Shown here piece after piece: positions 37,978 through 48,523 of a stretch of 64,000 bases of DNA. Location: NCBI RefSeq assembly GCF_008692785.1, contig NZ_VXJV01000007.1:248001-312000 (forward strand), read 5' to 3'. The translations under genes were made by a program, and so were the position numbers. Numbering within the stretch: position 1 is the first letter of the stretch; every line of letters starts with the position of its first letter. This stretch comes from Salmonella enterica subsp. diarizonae (GTDB lineage: Bacteria; Pseudomonadota; Gammaproteobacteria; Enterobacterales; Enterobacteriaceae). The notes under the pieces were generated by a model. The model was not told the origin of the DNA, searched no databases, and saw only the letters and a program-made list of their open reading frames with translations.

Positions 37978-38420
37978 GCGTCTATCTGTACTATCTTAAT
38001 AGCACAAATTGTAAAAGACACGGTAAATCAGCCAGTAGCGATTCGCTGTTTACTGTGGGTAAATAATAACCGGAACAGCCATTTTATGAATTTGTATGTT
38101 AAAAAACTAGAGAAATTGTTGCTGTTTTACGGGGTGAATTAACAAAAGCGTGTCACAGATCAAGAAAATACTCCCATTTAGGGGGAGGCATCTTCACAAA
38201 TTCCTGTCAAAATAGGTGGGTGTTATCTCTTTATCTTCACAACGGACACGATTCAACAACATAAAATCCCCGTGGTCGGGTAGGCATTTTCTCTAGGGTG
38301 GCATTTAATGTTAATGACAATGAATTGATGTAAACTAATGTGAAGGAACTTTTGTTAAAGTTGACAAAAGGTTATAGAAAGGAGTAAAAAACCACATCAA
38401 TTAGCTGTTTTTACCATTTT

Positions 38421-38445
38421 CTACAGTAATTGTAGGGTTTTTTTT
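38421..38445 (+). terminator. Terminator-like hairpin in the nuo leader
   Basis: CTACA / TGTAG (5-bp stem, 5-nt loop) is followed by GG and eight T, 78 bp before nuoA. The stem is weak for full termination. Flanking CCACATC (38392-38398) and GATGTGG (38463-38469) can pair and enclose it. It may be an attenuator or merely leader structure. Confidence 0.45.
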
Positions 38446-38523
38446 ATTCCTCCCCATGAATCGATGTGGCGTCCATCTGCCGTAAAGAGCAGTGAAACTG
38501 GCGCTACTTTTGATGAGTAAGCA

Positions 38524-38967
38524 ATGAGTATGTCAACATCCACTGAAGTCATCGCTCATCACTGGGCATTCGCTATCTTTCTTATCGTTGCCATTGGCCT
38601 GTGCTGCCTGATGCTGGTAGGCGGTTGGTTTTTAGGCGGTCGCGCACGCGCGAGGCACAAAAACATTCCGTTTGAATCAGGTATCGACTCGGTCGGCACC
38701 GCCCGCTTACGCCTGTCTGCCAAGTTTTACCTGGTAGCCATGTTCTTCGTTATCTTCGACGTTGAAGCGCTGTATCTGTTCGCATGGTCGACTTCTATCC
38801 GCGAAAGCGGCTGGGTTGGCTTTGTGGAAGCTGCAATTTTTATTTTTGTGTTACTGGCTGGTCTGGTTTATCTGGCGCGTATTGGCGCGTTGGACTGGAC
38901 GCCCGCGCGTTCACGCCGCGAGCGTATGAACCCGGAAACGAACAGTATCGCTAATCGTCAACGCTAA
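38524..38967 (+). CDS. nuoA: NuoA, NADH dehydrogenase I subunit A
   Basis: NuoA (ND3 homologue) is a small membrane subunit at the junction of the peripheral and membrane arms of complex I. It has 147 residues and three membrane segments (about 15-36, 68-90 and 98-118). The conserved loop after the first segment contains [17 protein letters not shown], which reaches the quinone site. It is the first gene of the 13-gene nuo operon; nuoB follows after 15 bp. The start MSMSTSTEV is as in E. coli. Confidence 0.97.
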   Translation: MSMSTSTEVIAHHWAFAIFLIVAIGLCCLMLVGGWFLGGRARARHKNIPFESGIDSVGTARLRLSAKFYLVAMFFVIFDVEALYLFAWSTSIRESGWVGFVEAAIFIFVLLAGLVYLARIGALDWTPARSRRERMNPETNSIANRQR

Positions 38968-38982
38968 CCGCGAGGCATTAAG

Positions 38983-39645
38983 ATGGATTATACGCTCACC
39001 CGCATAGATCCTAACGGTGAGAATGACCGTTACCCCCTGCAAAAACAGGAGATCGTAACTGACCCCCTGGAGCAGGAAGTTAACAAAAACGTGTTTATGG
39101 GCAAGCTGCATGACATGGTTAACTGGGGCCGTAAAAACTCAATTTGGCCCTACAACTTCGGCCTTTCTTGCTGCTATGTAGAGATGGTGACTTCTTTTAC
39201 CGCAGTACATGACGTTGCCCGTTTCGGTGCGGAAGTGTTGCGTGCGTCGCCACGTCAGGCTGACCTGATGGTGGTGGCCGGTACCTGCTTTACCAAAATG
39301 GCCCCGGTTATTCAGCGTCTGTATGACCAAATGCTGGAGCCTAAATGGGTAATTTCTATGGGTGCCTGCGCTAACTCCGGCGGCATGTACGATATTTATT
39401 CGGTAGTGCAGGGCGTTGATAAATTTATCCCGGTGGATGTATATATCCCAGGCTGTCCGCCGCGTCCGGAAGCATATATGCAGGCGTTGATGCTGCTGCA
39501 AGAATCGATTGGCAAAGAGCGCCGTCCGCTCTCATGGGTGGTAGGCGATCAGGGCGTATATCGCGCCAATATGCAGCCAGAACGCGAACGTAAACGCGGC
39601 GAGCGTATTGCCGTCACGAACCTGCGTACCCCGGACGAGATTTAA
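38983..39645 (+). CDS. nuoB: NuoB, NADH dehydrogenase I subunit B (cluster N2)
   Basis: NuoB (PSST homologue) carries iron-sulfur cluster N2, the last electron carrier before ubiquinone. It has 220 residues; the ligands are the tandem Cys63-Cys64 (LSCCYVEM), a Cys near 129 ([12 protein letters not shown]) and one near 158 ([11 protein letters not shown]). It sits in the connecting module with NuoCD and NuoI. A long imperfect palindrome lies between its stop and nuoC. Confidence 0.98.
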   Translation: MDYTLTRIDPNGENDRYPLQKQEIVTDPLEQEVNKNVFMGKLHDMVNWGRKNSIWPYNFGLSCCYVEMVTSFTAVHDVARFGAEVLRASPRQADLMVVAGTCFTKMAPVIQRLYDQMLEPKWVISMGACANSGGMYDIYSVVQGVDKFIPVDVYIPGCPPRPEAYMQALMLLQESIGKERRPLSWVVGDQGVYRANMQPERERKRGERIAVTNLRTPDEI

Positions 39646-39654
39646 TTTGCGCCT

Positions 39655-39713
39655 GTCGGCAGCAGCACTTCACTTCGCTAACCACTATTTTAATAGCGCG
39701 AAGCACTGCCGAC
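39655..39713. other. Long imperfect palindrome between nuoB and nuoC
   Basis: GTCGGCAG (39655-39662) pairs with CTGCCGAC (39706-39713), and inside CTTCGCTA pairs with TAGC-gc-GAAG with a 2-nt bulge. The whole 59-nt spacer can fold into one stem-loop in the nuo mRNA. It is not a terminator, since the operon continues; it may mark an RNA processing point or stabilise one side. Confidence 0.6.
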
Positions 39714-39731
39714 CACCACGGACCATTTGCA

Positions 39732-41534
39732 ATGGTGAACAATATGACCGACTTAACCGCGCAAGACGCTGCATGGAGTACCCGCGATCATCTTGATGAT
39801 CCGGTTATCGGCGAACTGCGCAACCGTTTTGGGCCGGATGCCTTTACCGTTCAGGCGACCCGCACCGGTGTCCCCGTTGTTTGGGTCAAGCGTGAACAAT
39901 TACTGGAGGTTGGCGATTTCTTAAAGAAACTGCCGAAACCTTACGTCATGCTGTTTGACTTACACGGCATGGATGAACGCCTGCGTACGCACCGTGACGG
40001 GTTACCCGCCGCGGATTTTTCCGTTTTCTACCACCTGATTTCTATTGAGCGTAATCGCGATATCATGCTCAAGGTGGCGTTGTCTGAAAACGACCTGCGC
40101 GTGCCGACCTTCACCAAACTTTTCCCTAACGCCAACTGGTATGAGCGTGAGACCTGGGAGATGTTTGGTATTGATATCGAAGGTCACCCGCATCTGACGC
40201 GCATCATGATGCCGCAAACCTGGGAAGGCCATCCGCTGCGTAAAGATTATCCGGCGCGCGCGACCGAATTCGACCCGTTTGAGCTGACCAAAGCCAAGCA
40301 GGATCTGGAGATGGAAGCCCTGACCTTTAAGCCGGAAGACTGGGGGATGAAGCGCGGGACTGACAACGAGGACTTTATGTTCCTCAACCTCGGCCCGAAC
40401 CACCCGTCTGCACACGGTGCGTTCCGTATTATCCTGCAACTTGACGGCGAAGAAATCGTCGACTGCGTGCCGGATATCGGCTATCACCATCGCGGCGCCG
40501 AAAAAATGGGCGAGCGCCAGTCCTGGCATAGCTACATTCCCTATACCGACCGTATCGAATACCTTGGCGGCTGCGTCAATGAAATGCCGTACGTGCTGGC
40601 GGTGGAAAAACTGGCAGGGATCACCGTCCCGGATCGCGTTAACGTCATCCGCGTGATGCTCTCCGAGCTGTTCCGCATTAACAGTCATCTACTGTACATC
40701 TCGACCTTTATTCAGGACGTCGGCGCGATGACGCCAGTCTTCTTTGCGTTTACCGACCGGCAGAAGATTTATGACCTGGTGGAGGCGATCACCGGTTTCC
40801 GTATGCACCCGGCCTGGTTCCGTATCGGCGGCGTCGCGCACGACTTGCCGCGCGGTTGGGATCGCCTGCTGCGAGAGTTCCTTGAGTGGATGCCGAAGCG
40901 TCTGGATTCTTACGAGAAAGCCGCGCTGCGTAACACCATTCTGAAAGGGCGTTCGCAGGGCGTTGCCGCTTACGGCGCGAAAGAGGCGCTGGAGTGGGGC
41001 ACCACCGGCGCAGGGCTGCGCGCGACCGGGATCGACTTCGACGTACGTAAATGGCGTCCATACTCTGGTTATGAAAACTTTGACTTTGAAGTGCCGGTGG
41101 GCGGCGGCGTTTCCGACTGCTATACCCGCGTGATGCTGAAAGTGGAAGAGCTGCGCCAGAGTCTGCGCATTCTTCAGCAGTGCCTTGATAACATGCCGGA
41201 AGGCCCGTTCAAAGCGGATCACCCGCTGACCACGCCGCCGCCGAAAGAGCGCACGCTGCAACATATCGAAACCCTGATCACCCACTTCCTGCAGGTCTCC
41301 TGGGGCCCGGTGATGCCGGCGCAGGAGTCCTTCCAGATGGTGGAAGCGACTAAAGGGATTAACAGTTACTACCTGACCAGCGACGGCAGCACTATGAGCT
41401 ACCGTACCCGCGTGCGCACGCCGAGCTTTGCGCACCTGCAGCAGATTCCCTCGGCGATCCGCGGTAGCCTGGTCTCCGACCTGATTGTCTATCTGGGTAG
41501 TATCGATTTTGTTATGTCAGATGTGGACCGCTAA
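39732..41534 (+). CDS. nuoC: NuoCD, fused NADH dehydrogenase I subunits C and D
   Basis: This 600-residue protein is the natural fusion of the 30-kDa (NuoC) and 49-kDa (NuoD) subunits found in enterobacteria. The C part (about 1-190) has [11 protein letters not shown] and [10 protein letters not shown]; the D part (about 210-600) has [26 protein letters not shown] and the C-terminal SDVDR, and lines the ubiquinone chamber near cluster N2. The start MVNNMTDL is as in E. coli. It lies 2 bp before nuoE. Confidence 0.97.
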   Translation: MVNNMTDLTAQDAAWSTRDHLDDPVIGELRNRFGPDAFTVQATRTGVPVVWVKREQLLEVGDFLKKLPKPYVMLFDLHGMDERLRTHRDGLPAADFSVFYHLISIERNRDIMLKVALSENDLRVPTFTKLFPNANWYERETWEMFGIDIEGHPHLTRIMMPQTWEGHPLRKDYPARATEFDPFELTKAKQDLEMEALTFKPEDWGMKRGTDNEDFMFLNLGPNHPSAHGAFRIILQLDGEEIVDCVPDIGYHHRGAEKMGERQSWHSYIPYTDRIEYLGGCVNEMPYVLAVEKLAGITVPDRVNVIRVMLSELFRINSHLLYISTFIQDVGAMTPVFFAFTDRQKIYDLVEAITGFRMHPAWFRIGGVAHDLPRGWDRLLREFLEWMPKRLDSYEKAALRNTILKGRSQGVAAYGAKEALEWGTTGAGLRATGIDFDVRKWRPYSGYENFDFEVPVGGGVSDCYTRVMLKVEELRQSLRILQQCLDNMPEGPFKADHPLTTPPPKERTLQHIETLITHFLQVSWGPVMPAQESFQMVEATKGINSYYLTSDGSTMSYRTRVRTPSFAHLQQIPSAIRGSLVSDLIVYLGSIDFVMSDVDR

Positions 41535-41536
41535 TT

Positions 41537-42037
41537 ATGCACGAGAATCAACAACCACAAACCGAGGCTTTTGAGCTGAGTGCGGCAGAGCGTGAAGCGA
41601 TAGAGCACGAGAAGCACCACTACGAAGACCCGCGTGCGGCGTCCATTGAAGCGCTGAAAATCGTTCAGAAGCAGCGTGGCTGGGTGCCGGACGGCGCGAT
41701 CTACGCTATTGCCGATGTGCTGGGTATTCCGGCGAGCGACGTCGAAGGCGTCGCCACATTCTACAGCCAGATCTTCCGTCAGCCGGTCGGTCGCCACGTG
41801 ATTCGCTACTGCGACAGCGTGGTGTGCCATATCACCGGCTATCAAGGGATTCAGGCCGCGCTGGAAAAAAATCTCAACATCAAACCGGGGCAGACGACCT
41901 TTGATGGTCGCTTTACGCTGCTGCCGACCTGCTGCCTGGGGAATTGCGATAAAGGGCCGAACATGATGATTGATGAGGATACTCACAGCCATCTGACCCC
42001 GGAAGCCATTCCTGAACTACTGGAGCGGTATAAATGA
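41537..42037 (+). CDS. nuoE: NuoE, NADH dehydrogenase I subunit E (cluster N1a)
   Basis: NuoE (24-kDa homologue) holds the 2Fe-2S cluster N1a in the NADH-input module. The 166-residue protein has the ligands Cys92 and Cys97 (CDSVVC) and the second pair in [10 protein letters not shown] (about 132-137). The thioredoxin-like domain is preceded by a helical N-terminus. It overlaps nuoF by 4 nt (ATGA), so the E and F subunits are coupled. Confidence 0.97.
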   Translation: MHENQQPQTEAFELSAAEREAIEHEKHHYEDPRAASIEALKIVQKQRGWVPDGAIYAIADVLGIPASDVEGVATFYSQIFRQPVGRHVIRYCDSVVCHITGYQGIQAALEKNLNIKPGQTTFDGRFTLLPTCCLGNCDKGPNMMIDEDTHSHLTPEAIPELLERYK

Positions 42038-43371
42038 AAAACGTTATCCGTACTCCCGAAACCCATCCGCTGACCTGGCGTTTGCGCGATGACAAACAGC
42101 CGGTCTGGCTGGACGAATATCGTAGCAAAAACGGCTACGAAGGCGCGCGTAAAGCGTTGACCGGCCTGTCTCCGGATGAAATCGTCAGCCAGGTAAAAGA
42201 CGCTGGTCTGAAAGGACGCGGCGGCGCGGGCTTTTCCACCGGTCTCAAGTGGAGTCTGATGCCGAAAGACGAATCCATGAACATCCGTTACCTGCTGTGT
42301 AACGCTGATGAAATGGAGCCGGGCACTTATAAAGACCGTCTGCTGATGGAACAACTGCCGCACCTGCTGGTGGAAGGGATGCTGATCTCCGCGTTCGCGC
42401 TGAAAGCGTATCGTGGTTACATCTTCCTGCGGGGCGAATATATCGAAGCGGCTGTACATCTGCGCCGTGCGATTGCTGAAGCAACCGAGGCCGGGCTGCT
42501 TGGCAAAAATATCATGGGCACCGGGTTCGACTTCGAACTGTTTGTCCACACCGGGGCAGGGCGTTACATCTGCGGTGAAGAAACTGCGCTTATCAACTCC
42601 CTCGAAGGCCGCCGCGCGAACCCGCGCTCCAAGCCGCCCTTCCCGGCGACCTCCGGCGTATGGGGCAAGCCGACCTGTGTGAACAACGTCGAAACGTTGT
42701 GCAACGTCCCGGCAATCCTCGCCAACGGCGTGGAGTGGTACCAGAACATCTCGAAAAGCAAAGATGCGGGTACCAAGCTGATGGGCTTCTCGGGCCGCGT
42801 GAAGAATCCGGGCCTCTGGGAATTACCGTTCGGCACTACCGCGCGCGAGATCCTCGAAGATTACGCGGGCGGTATGCGCGATGGCCTGAAATTCAAAGCC
42901 TGGCAACCGGGCGGGGCGGGAACCGACTTCCTGACCGAGGCGCATCTTGACCTGCCGATGGAATTCGAAAGCATCGGTAAAGCGGGGAGCCGTCTGGGGA
43001 CCGCGCTGGCGATGGCGGTAGACCACGAAATCGGCATGGTATCGCTGGTGCGTAACCTGGAAGAGTTCTTTGCCCGCGAATCTTGCGGCTGGTGTACGCC
43101 ATGCCGCGACGGGCTGCCGTGGAGCGTGAAAATTCTGCGCGCGCTGGAGCGCGGCGAAGGCCAGCCGGGGGATATCGAGACACTTGAGCAACTGTGTCGT
43201 TTCCTCGGACCGGGTAAAACCTTTTGCGCACATGCGCCGGGCGCGGTTGAGCCACTGCAAAGCGCAATTAAGTATTTCCGCGAAGAATTCGAAGCTGGCA
43301 TCAAGCAGCCGTTCAGCAATACCCATTTAATCAATGGTATTCAGCCGAACCTGCTCAAAGAGCGCTGGTGA
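42034..43371 (+). CDS. nuoF: NuoF, NADH dehydrogenase I subunit F (FMN, NADH site)
   Basis: NuoF (51-kDa homologue) binds NADH, FMN and the 4Fe-4S cluster N3. In its 445 residues are the NADH/FMN glycine-rich loop [16 protein letters not shown] (about 60-75), the FMN region [15 protein letters not shown], and the cluster ligands Cys351, Cys354 and Cys357 (SCGWCTPC) with a fourth Cys near 398. It is followed by nuoG after 24 bp. Confidence 0.98.
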   Translation: MKNVIRTPETHPLTWRLRDDKQPVWLDEYRSKNGYEGARKALTGLSPDEIVSQVKDAGLKGRGGAGFSTGLKWSLMPKDESMNIRYLLCNADEMEPGTYKDRLLMEQLPHLLVEGMLISAFALKAYRGYIFLRGEYIEAAVHLRRAIAEATEAGLLGKNIMGTGFDFELFVHTGAGRYICGEETALINSLEGRRANPRSKPPFPATSGVWGKPTCVNNVETLCNVPAILANGVEWYQNISKSKDAGTKLMGFSGRVKNPGLWELPFGTTAREILEDYAGGMRDGLKFKAWQPGGAGTDFLTEAHLDLPMEFESIGKAGSRLGTALAMAVDHEIGMVSLVRNLEEFFARESCGWCTPCRDGLPWSVKILRALERGEGQPGDIETLEQLCRFLGPGKTFCAHAPGAVEPLQSAIKYFREEFEAGIKQPFSNTHLINGIQPNLLKERW

Positions 43372-43395
43372 GTTAACGATTTTTAATTTGGAAGC

Positions 43396-46128
43396 ATGCT
43401 AATGGCTACGATTCATGTAGACGGCAAAGAATACGAGGTCAACGGCGCGGACAACCTGCTACAGGCATGTCTGTCCCTCGGCCTTGATATTCCGTATTTT
43501 TGCTGGCACCCGGCGCTGGGAAGCGTCGGTGCTTGCCGCCAGTGTGCGGTGAAGCAATACCAAAACGCGGAAGATACGCGTGGTCGCCTGGTGATGTCCT
43601 GTATGACGCCAGCCACCGACGGTACTTTTATCTCTATTGACGACGAAGAAGCGAAACAGTTCCGTGAAAGCGTGGTGGAGTGGCTGATGACCAACCACCC
43701 GCACGACTGTCCGGTCTGTGAAGAGGGTGGTAACTGCCACCTTCAGGATATGACTGTGATGACGGGTCACAGCTTCCGCCGCTACCGTTTCACCAAACGT
43801 ACCCATCGCAACCAGGATCTGGGGCCGTTCATCTCTCACGAAATGAACCGCTGCATCGCCTGCTACCGTTGCGTGCGTTACTACAAAGATTATGCCGACG
43901 GCACCGATTTGGGCGTCTATGGCGCGCACGACAACGTCTACTTCGGGCGCCCGGAAGACGGCGTGCTGGAAAGCGAATTCTCCGGTAACCTGGTAGAAAT
44001 TTGCCCGACCGGCGTCTTCACCGATAAAACGCACTCCGAGCGTTACAACCGTAAATGGGACATGCAGTTTGCGCCAAGCATCTGCCAGCAGTGTTCCATC
44101 GGTTGTAACATCAGCCCGGGCGAGCGCTATGGCGAATTGCGCCGCATCGAAAACCGTTACAACGGCACCGTTAACCACTACTTTCTCTGTGACCGCGGTC
44201 GTTTCGGCTATGGCTATGTGAACCTGAAAGACCGTCCGCGTCAGCCAGTTCAGCGCCGCGGCGATGACTTTATTACTCTCAACGCCGAGCAGGCGATGCA
44301 GGGCGCGGCGGATATCCTGCGCCAGTCGAAGAAAGTGATCGGTATCGGTTCGCCACGCGCCAGCATTGAGAGTAACTTTGCGCTACGCGAGCTGGTCGGC
44401 GCTGAGAATTTCTACACCGGTATCGCCCAGGGCGAGCAGGAACGTCTGCAACTGGCGCTGAAAGTGCTGCGAGAAGGCGGAATTTACACCCCGGCGTTGC
44501 GTGAGATCGAATCTTATGACGCGGTACTGGTATTGGGTGAAGATGTCACTCAGACCGGCGCGCGCGTTGCGCTGGCGGTACGCCAGGCGGTGAAAGGTAA
44601 AGCGCGTGAAATGGCGGCGGCGCAGAAAGTGGCCGACTGGCAGATTGCGGCCATCCTTAACATTGGCCAGCGTGCAAAGCATCCGCTGTTTGTCAGCAAC
44701 GTCGACAGCACCCGTCTGGACGATATCGCCGCCTGGACCTATCGCGCGCCGGTTGAAAATCAGGCGCGCCTGGGGTTTGCGATTGCCCATGCGCTGGACA
44801 ATACCGCGCCTGCGGTTGACGGCATCGACAGCGATCTGCAAAACAAAATTGATGTCATTGTTCAGGCGTTGGCCGGCGCGAAAAAACCGCTGATTATCTC
44901 CGGCACTAACGCCGGTAGCAGTGAGGTGATTCAGGCGGCCGCCAACGTGGCGAAAGCGCTGAAAGGCCGTGGCGCCGACGTCGGTATAACTATGATTGCC
45001 CGTTCCGTGAACAGTATGGGCCTGGGCATGATGGGCGGCGGTTCGCTTGACGATGCGCTGACCGAGCTGGAAACCGGCAGGGCGGACGCGGTGGTGGTGC
45101 TGGAAAACGATCTCCATCGTCATGCTTCCGCCACCCGCGTGAACGCTGCGCTCTCCAAAGCGCCGCTGGTGATGGTGGTTGACCATCAGCGCACGGCGAT
45201 TATGGAAAACGCTCATCTGGTGCTTTCCGCGGCGAGCTTTGCTGAAAGCGATGGTACGGTTATCAACAACGAAGGCCGCGCGCAGCGCTTCTTCCAGGTT
45301 TATGATCCGGCCTACTACGATAACAAGACGATTATGCTGGAAAGCTGGCGCTGGCTGCATTCGCTGCACAGCACCGTCGAAAACCGCGAAGTGGACTGGA
45401 CGCAGCTTGACCACGTGATCGATGCGGTCATTGCCGCCATGCCGCAATTTGCCGGCATTAAAGACGCCGCGCCGGATGCGACCTTCCGCATTCGTGGGCA
45501 GAAGCTGGCGCGCGAACCGCATCGTTACAGCGGTCGTACGGCGATGCGTGCCAATATCAGCGTGCACGAACCACGTCAGCCGCAGGATAAAGACACCATG
45601 TTTGCCTTCTCCATGGAAGGGAATAACCAACCGACTGCTCCGCGATCTGAAATTCCGTTCGCCTGGGCGCCGGGCTGGAACTCCCCGCAGGCGTGGAACA
45701 AATTCCAGGATGAAGTGGGCGGCAAACTGCGTCACGGCGATCCGGGCGTGCGTTTGATTGAAGCGACTGAGGGCGGTCTGGATTATTTCACTACCGTTCC
45801 GGCAAGCTTCCAGGCGCAGGACGGTCAGTGGCGTATTGCGCCGTACTACCACCTGTTTGGCAGCGACGAATTGTCTCAGCGTTCTCCGGTCTTCCAGAGC
45901 CGTATGCCGCAGCCGTATATCAAACTTAACCCGGCGGATGCCGCGAAGTTGGGGGTTAATGCCGGGACGTGCGTTTCCTTTAGCTACGATGGCAATACGG
46001 TGACGCTGCCGGTTGAAATCTCTGAAGGGTTAGCGGCAGGGCAGGTAGGGCTGCCGATGGGTATGCCTGGCATCGCGCCGGTTCTGGCTGGCGCGCGTCT
46101 TGAGGATCTGCGGGAGGCGCAACAATGA
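43396..46128 (+). CDS. nuoG: NuoG, NADH dehydrogenase I subunit G
   Basis: NuoG (75-kDa homologue) is the largest subunit and carries clusters N1b, N4 and N5 plus the bacterial N7. It has 910 residues counted from ATG 43396 ([10 protein letters not shown]); an equally plausible ATG two codons later gives 908. The N-terminal ferredoxin domain has CRQCAV, then [25 protein letters not shown] and [13 protein letters not shown], which leads into a molybdopterin-oxidoreductase-like domain without cofactor. It overlaps nuoH by 4 nt. Confidence 0.98.
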   Translation: MLMATIHVDGKEYEVNGADNLLQACLSLGLDIPYFCWHPALGSVGACRQCAVKQYQNAEDTRGRLVMSCMTPATDGTFISIDDEEAKQFRESVVEWLMTNHPHDCPVCEEGGNCHLQDMTVMTGHSFRRYRFTKRTHRNQDLGPFISHEMNRCIACYRCVRYYKDYADGTDLGVYGAHDNVYFGRPEDGVLESEFSGNLVEICPTGVFTDKTHSERYNRKWDMQFAPSICQQCSIGCNISPGERYGELRRIENRYNGTVNHYFLCDRGRFGYGYVNLKDRPRQPVQRRGDDFITLNAEQAMQGAADILRQSKKVIGIGSPRASIESNFALRELVGAENFYTGIAQGEQERLQLALKVLREGGIYTPALREIESYDAVLVLGEDVTQTGARVALAVRQAVKGKAREMAAAQKVADWQIAAILNIGQRAKHPLFVSNVDSTRLDDIAAWTYRAPVENQARLGFAIAHALDNTAPAVDGIDSDLQNKIDVIVQALAGAKKPLIISGTNAGSSEVIQAAANVAKALKGRGADVGITMIARSVNSMGLGMMGGGSLDDALTELETGRADAVVVLENDLHRHASATRVNAALSKAPLVMVVDHQRTAIMENAHLVLSAASFAESDGTVINNEGRAQRFFQVYDPAYYDNKTIMLESWRWLHSLHSTVENREVDWTQLDHVIDAVIAAMPQFAGIKDAAPDATFRIRGQKLAREPHRYSGRTAMRANISVHEPRQPQDKDTMFAFSMEGNNQPTAPRSEIPFAWAPGWNSPQAWNKFQDEVGGKLRHGDPGVRLIEATEGGLDYFTTVPASFQAQDGQWRIAPYYHLFGSDELSQRSPVFQSRMPQPYIKLNPADAAKLGVNAGTCVSFSYDGNTVTLPVEISEGLAAGQVGLPMGMPGIAPVLAGARLEDLREAQQ

Positions 46129-47102
46129 GTTGGATTACACCGGATCTGATTGAGATCCTGCTGAGCATTCTCAAAGCGGTGGTGATTCTGCTGGTGGTCG
46201 TCACCTGCGGGGCCTTCATGAGCTTTGGCGAACGTCGTCTGCTGGGTCTGTTCCAGAACCGTTATGGACCAAACCGCGTTGGCTGGGGCGGCTCGCTCCA
46301 GTTAGTCGCGGACATGATCAAGATGTTCTTTAAAGAAGACTGGGTGCCGAAATTCTCGGATCGCGTCATCTTTACCCTGGCGCCGATGATCGCGTTTACT
46401 TCGCTGCTGCTCTCCTTCGCCATTGTGCCGGTTAGCCCCAACTGGGTGGTGGCCGATTTAAACATCGGGATTCTGTTTTTCCTGATGATGGCGGGTCTGG
46501 CGGTGTACGCGGTGCTATTCGCCGGTTGGTCGAGCAACAACAAATACTCGCTGCTGGGCGCGATGCGCGCGTCTGCCCAGACGGTGAGCTACGAAGTGTT
46601 CCTTGGTCTTTCCCTGATGGGCGTGGTGGCGCAGGCCGGTTCATTTAATATGACCGACATCGTCAATAACCAGGCACATCTGTGGAACGTGATTCCACAA
46701 TTCTTTGGGTTTGTTACTTTTGCCATCGCGGGCGTAGCGGTCTGTCACCGTCACCCGTTTGACCAGCCGGAAGCCGAGCAGGAACTGGCGGACGGTTACC
46801 ACATCGAATATTCCGGTATGAAATTCGGTCTGTTCTTCGTGGGGGAGTACATCGGCATCGTCACCGTTTCCGCGCTGATGGTAACGTTGTTCTTCGGTGG
46901 CTGGCATGGCCCGTTCTTACCGCCATTCGTCTGGTTCGCGCTGAAAACCGCGTTCTTTATGATGATGTTCATTTTGATTCGTGCGTCGTTACCGCGTCCG
47001 CGTTATGACCAGGTAATGTCCTTCGGCTGGAAAGTCTGCTTGCCGCTGACGCTCATCAACTTGCTGGTAACGGCGGCTGTCATTCTGTGGCAGGCGCAAT
47101 AA
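46125..47102 (+). CDS. nuoH: NuoH, NADH dehydrogenase I subunit H
   Basis: NuoH (ND1 homologue) links the membrane arm with the quinone cavity. This 325-residue protein has about eight membrane segments and the conserved [18 protein letters not shown] loop near the N-terminus and [20 protein letters not shown], the acidic loop facing the quinone channel. Its 5' end overlaps nuoG. Confidence 0.97.
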   Translation: MSWITPDLIEILLSILKAVVILLVVVTCGAFMSFGERRLLGLFQNRYGPNRVGWGGSLQLVADMIKMFFKEDWVPKFSDRVIFTLAPMIAFTSLLLSFAIVPVSPNWVVADLNIGILFFLMMAGLAVYAVLFAGWSSNNKYSLLGAMRASAQTVSYEVFLGLSLMGVVAQAGSFNMTDIVNNQAHLWNVIPQFFGFVTFAIAGVAVCHRHPFDQPEAEQELADGYHIEYSGMKFGLFFVGEYIGIVTVSALMVTLFFGGWHGPFLPPFVWFALKTAFFMMMFILIRASLPRPRYDQVMSFGWKVCLPLTLINLLVTAAVILWQAQ

Positions 47103-47116
47103 GGGACACAAAGACC

Positions 47117-47659
47117 ATGACCTTAAAAGAATTATTAGTAGGTTTCGGCACTCAGGTACGCAGTATCTGGATGATCGGCCTGCATGCGTTCGCGAAACGC
47201 GAAACGCAGATGTATCCGGAAGAGCCGGTCTATTTACCGCCCCGTTACCGTGGCCGTATCGTGCTCACGCGCGACCCGGACGGTGAAGAGCGCTGCGTTG
47301 CCTGTAACCTGTGTGCGGTAGCCTGTCCGGTAGGCTGTATCTCTCTGCAAAAAGCGGAGACCAAAGATGGCCGCTGGTATCCGGAATTTTTCCGCATAAA
47401 CTTCTCACGCTGCATCTTCTGCGGCCTGTGCGAAGAAGCGTGCCCGACCACGGCGATCCAGTTGACCCCGGACTTCGAACTGGGCGAATACAAACGTCAG
47501 GATCTGGTGTACGAAAAAGAGGATCTGCTGATTTCCGGTCCGGGCAAATACCCGGAATATAACTTCTACCGGATGGCGGGTATGGCAATCGACGGCAAAG
47601 ATAAAGGCGAAGCAGAGAACGAAGCCAAGCCTATCGACGTCAAGAGCCTGTTACCGTAA
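47117..47659 (+). CDS. nuoI: NuoI, NADH dehydrogenase I subunit I (clusters N6a, N6b)
   Basis: NuoI (TYKY homologue) is a 180-residue 8Fe ferredoxin that carries electrons to NuoB. Two CxxCxxCxxxCP motifs are present: [12 protein letters not shown] (Cys60, 63, 66, 70) and [12 protein letters not shown] (Cys99, 102, 105, 109). I start at ATG 47117 (MTLKELL), the known start; an open-frame extension into the nuoH end has no ribosome site. It is followed after 10 bp by nuoJ. Confidence 0.97.
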   Translation: MTLKELLVGFGTQVRSIWMIGLHAFAKRETQMYPEEPVYLPPRYRGRIVLTRDPDGEERCVACNLCAVACPVGCISLQKAETKDGRWYPEFFRINFSRCIFCGLCEEACPTTAIQLTPDFELGEYKRQDLVYEKEDLLISGPGKYPEYNFYRMAGMAIDGKDKGEAENEAKPIDVKSLLP

Positions 47660-47669
47660 GGAGAGGGCA

Positions 47670-48224
47670 ATGGAATTCGCTTTTTATATCTGTGGCCTGA
47701 TAGCCATCCTCGCGACCCTGCGAGTGATCACCCATACCAATCCGGTACACGCGCTGTTGTATCTGGTGATATCGCTACTGGCGATTTCCGGGGTGTTCTT
47801 TTCGCTGGGCGCTTACTTTGCCGGTGCACTGGAAATTATCGTCTACGCAGGCGCCATCATGGTGCTGTTTGTTTTCGTGGTGATGATGCTCAACCTCGGC
47901 GGCAGCGAAATCGAACAGGAACGCCAGTGGTTGAAGCCGCAGGTGTGGATTGGTCCGGCGATTTTGTCGGCCATCATGCTGGCGGTCATTGTGTACGCCA
48001 TTCTGGGCGTTAACGACCAGGGTATCGACGGCACGCCGATTAGCGCGAAAGCGGTAGGCATTACGCTGTTCGGGCCCTATGTTCTGGCGGTCGAACTGGC
48101 GTCTATGCTGCTGCTGGCAGGCCTGGTGGTGGCGTTCCACGTCGGTCGTGAAGAGCGTGCGGGCGAAGTGCTGAGTAATCGCGCCGATGACCGTGCGAAA
48201 AGAAAAACGGAGGAGCGCGCATGA
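47670..48224 (+). CDS. nuoJ: NuoJ, NADH dehydrogenase I subunit J
   Basis: NuoJ (ND6 homologue) is a 184-residue membrane subunit with five segments and a charged C-terminal tail ([14 protein letters not shown]). The third segment contains [21 protein letters not shown], the conserved helix with a pi-bulge that is thought to couple quinone reduction to proton pumping. It overlaps nuoK by 4 nt. Confidence 0.97.
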
Positions 48225-48523
48225 TCCCTTTAACACATGGACTGATCCTCGCTGCGATTTTATTCGTCCTGGGTTTAACCGGTCTGGTTATCCGCCGCAA
48301 TCTGCTGTTTATGCTGATCGGGCTGGAAATCATGATTAACGCCTCCGCGCTGGCCTTTGTGGTCGCCGGGAGCTACTGGGGCCAGACCGATGGTCAGGTG
48401 ATGTACATTCTCGCCATCAGCCTTGCGGCTGCGGAAGCGAGTATTGGACTTGCGCTGTTGCTGCAACTCCATCGCCGTCGCCAGAACCTGAACATCGATT
48501 CAGTAAGTGAGATGCGTGGATGA
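48221..48523 (+). CDS. nuoK: NuoK, NADH dehydrogenase I subunit K
   Basis: NuoK (ND4L homologue) is a 100-residue subunit with three membrane segments, carrying the two conserved glutamates of the membrane arm ([13 protein letters not shown] and [14 protein letters not shown]). It overlaps both nuoJ and nuoL by 4 nt, so three genes are translationally coupled. Confidence 0.97.

Larger units (their letters stand above)
37899..38523. other. lrhA-nuoA intergenic region with nuo promoter and leader
   Basis: This 625-bp region holds the lrhA terminator, then nuo regulatory DNA. In E. coli the nuo promoter is controlled by ArcA, NarL, FNR, IHF and Fis from sites in this interval. I can see heptamers resembling NarL sites (TACTCCC near 38170) but do not assign them. 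The last 140 bp look like a structured leader, listed separately. Confidence 0.7.

Noticed and set aside
39732-41534. nuoC and nuoD wrongly fused
   Set aside because: The NuoCD fusion is normal in E. coli and Salmonella.
44383-45852. A 489-codon open frame antisense to nuoG, with similar long ones against ackA, nuoD and nuoN
   Set aside because: Codon bias in the real genes leaves the opposite strand free of stops. The products look like shadow translations, and the sense genes are certain.
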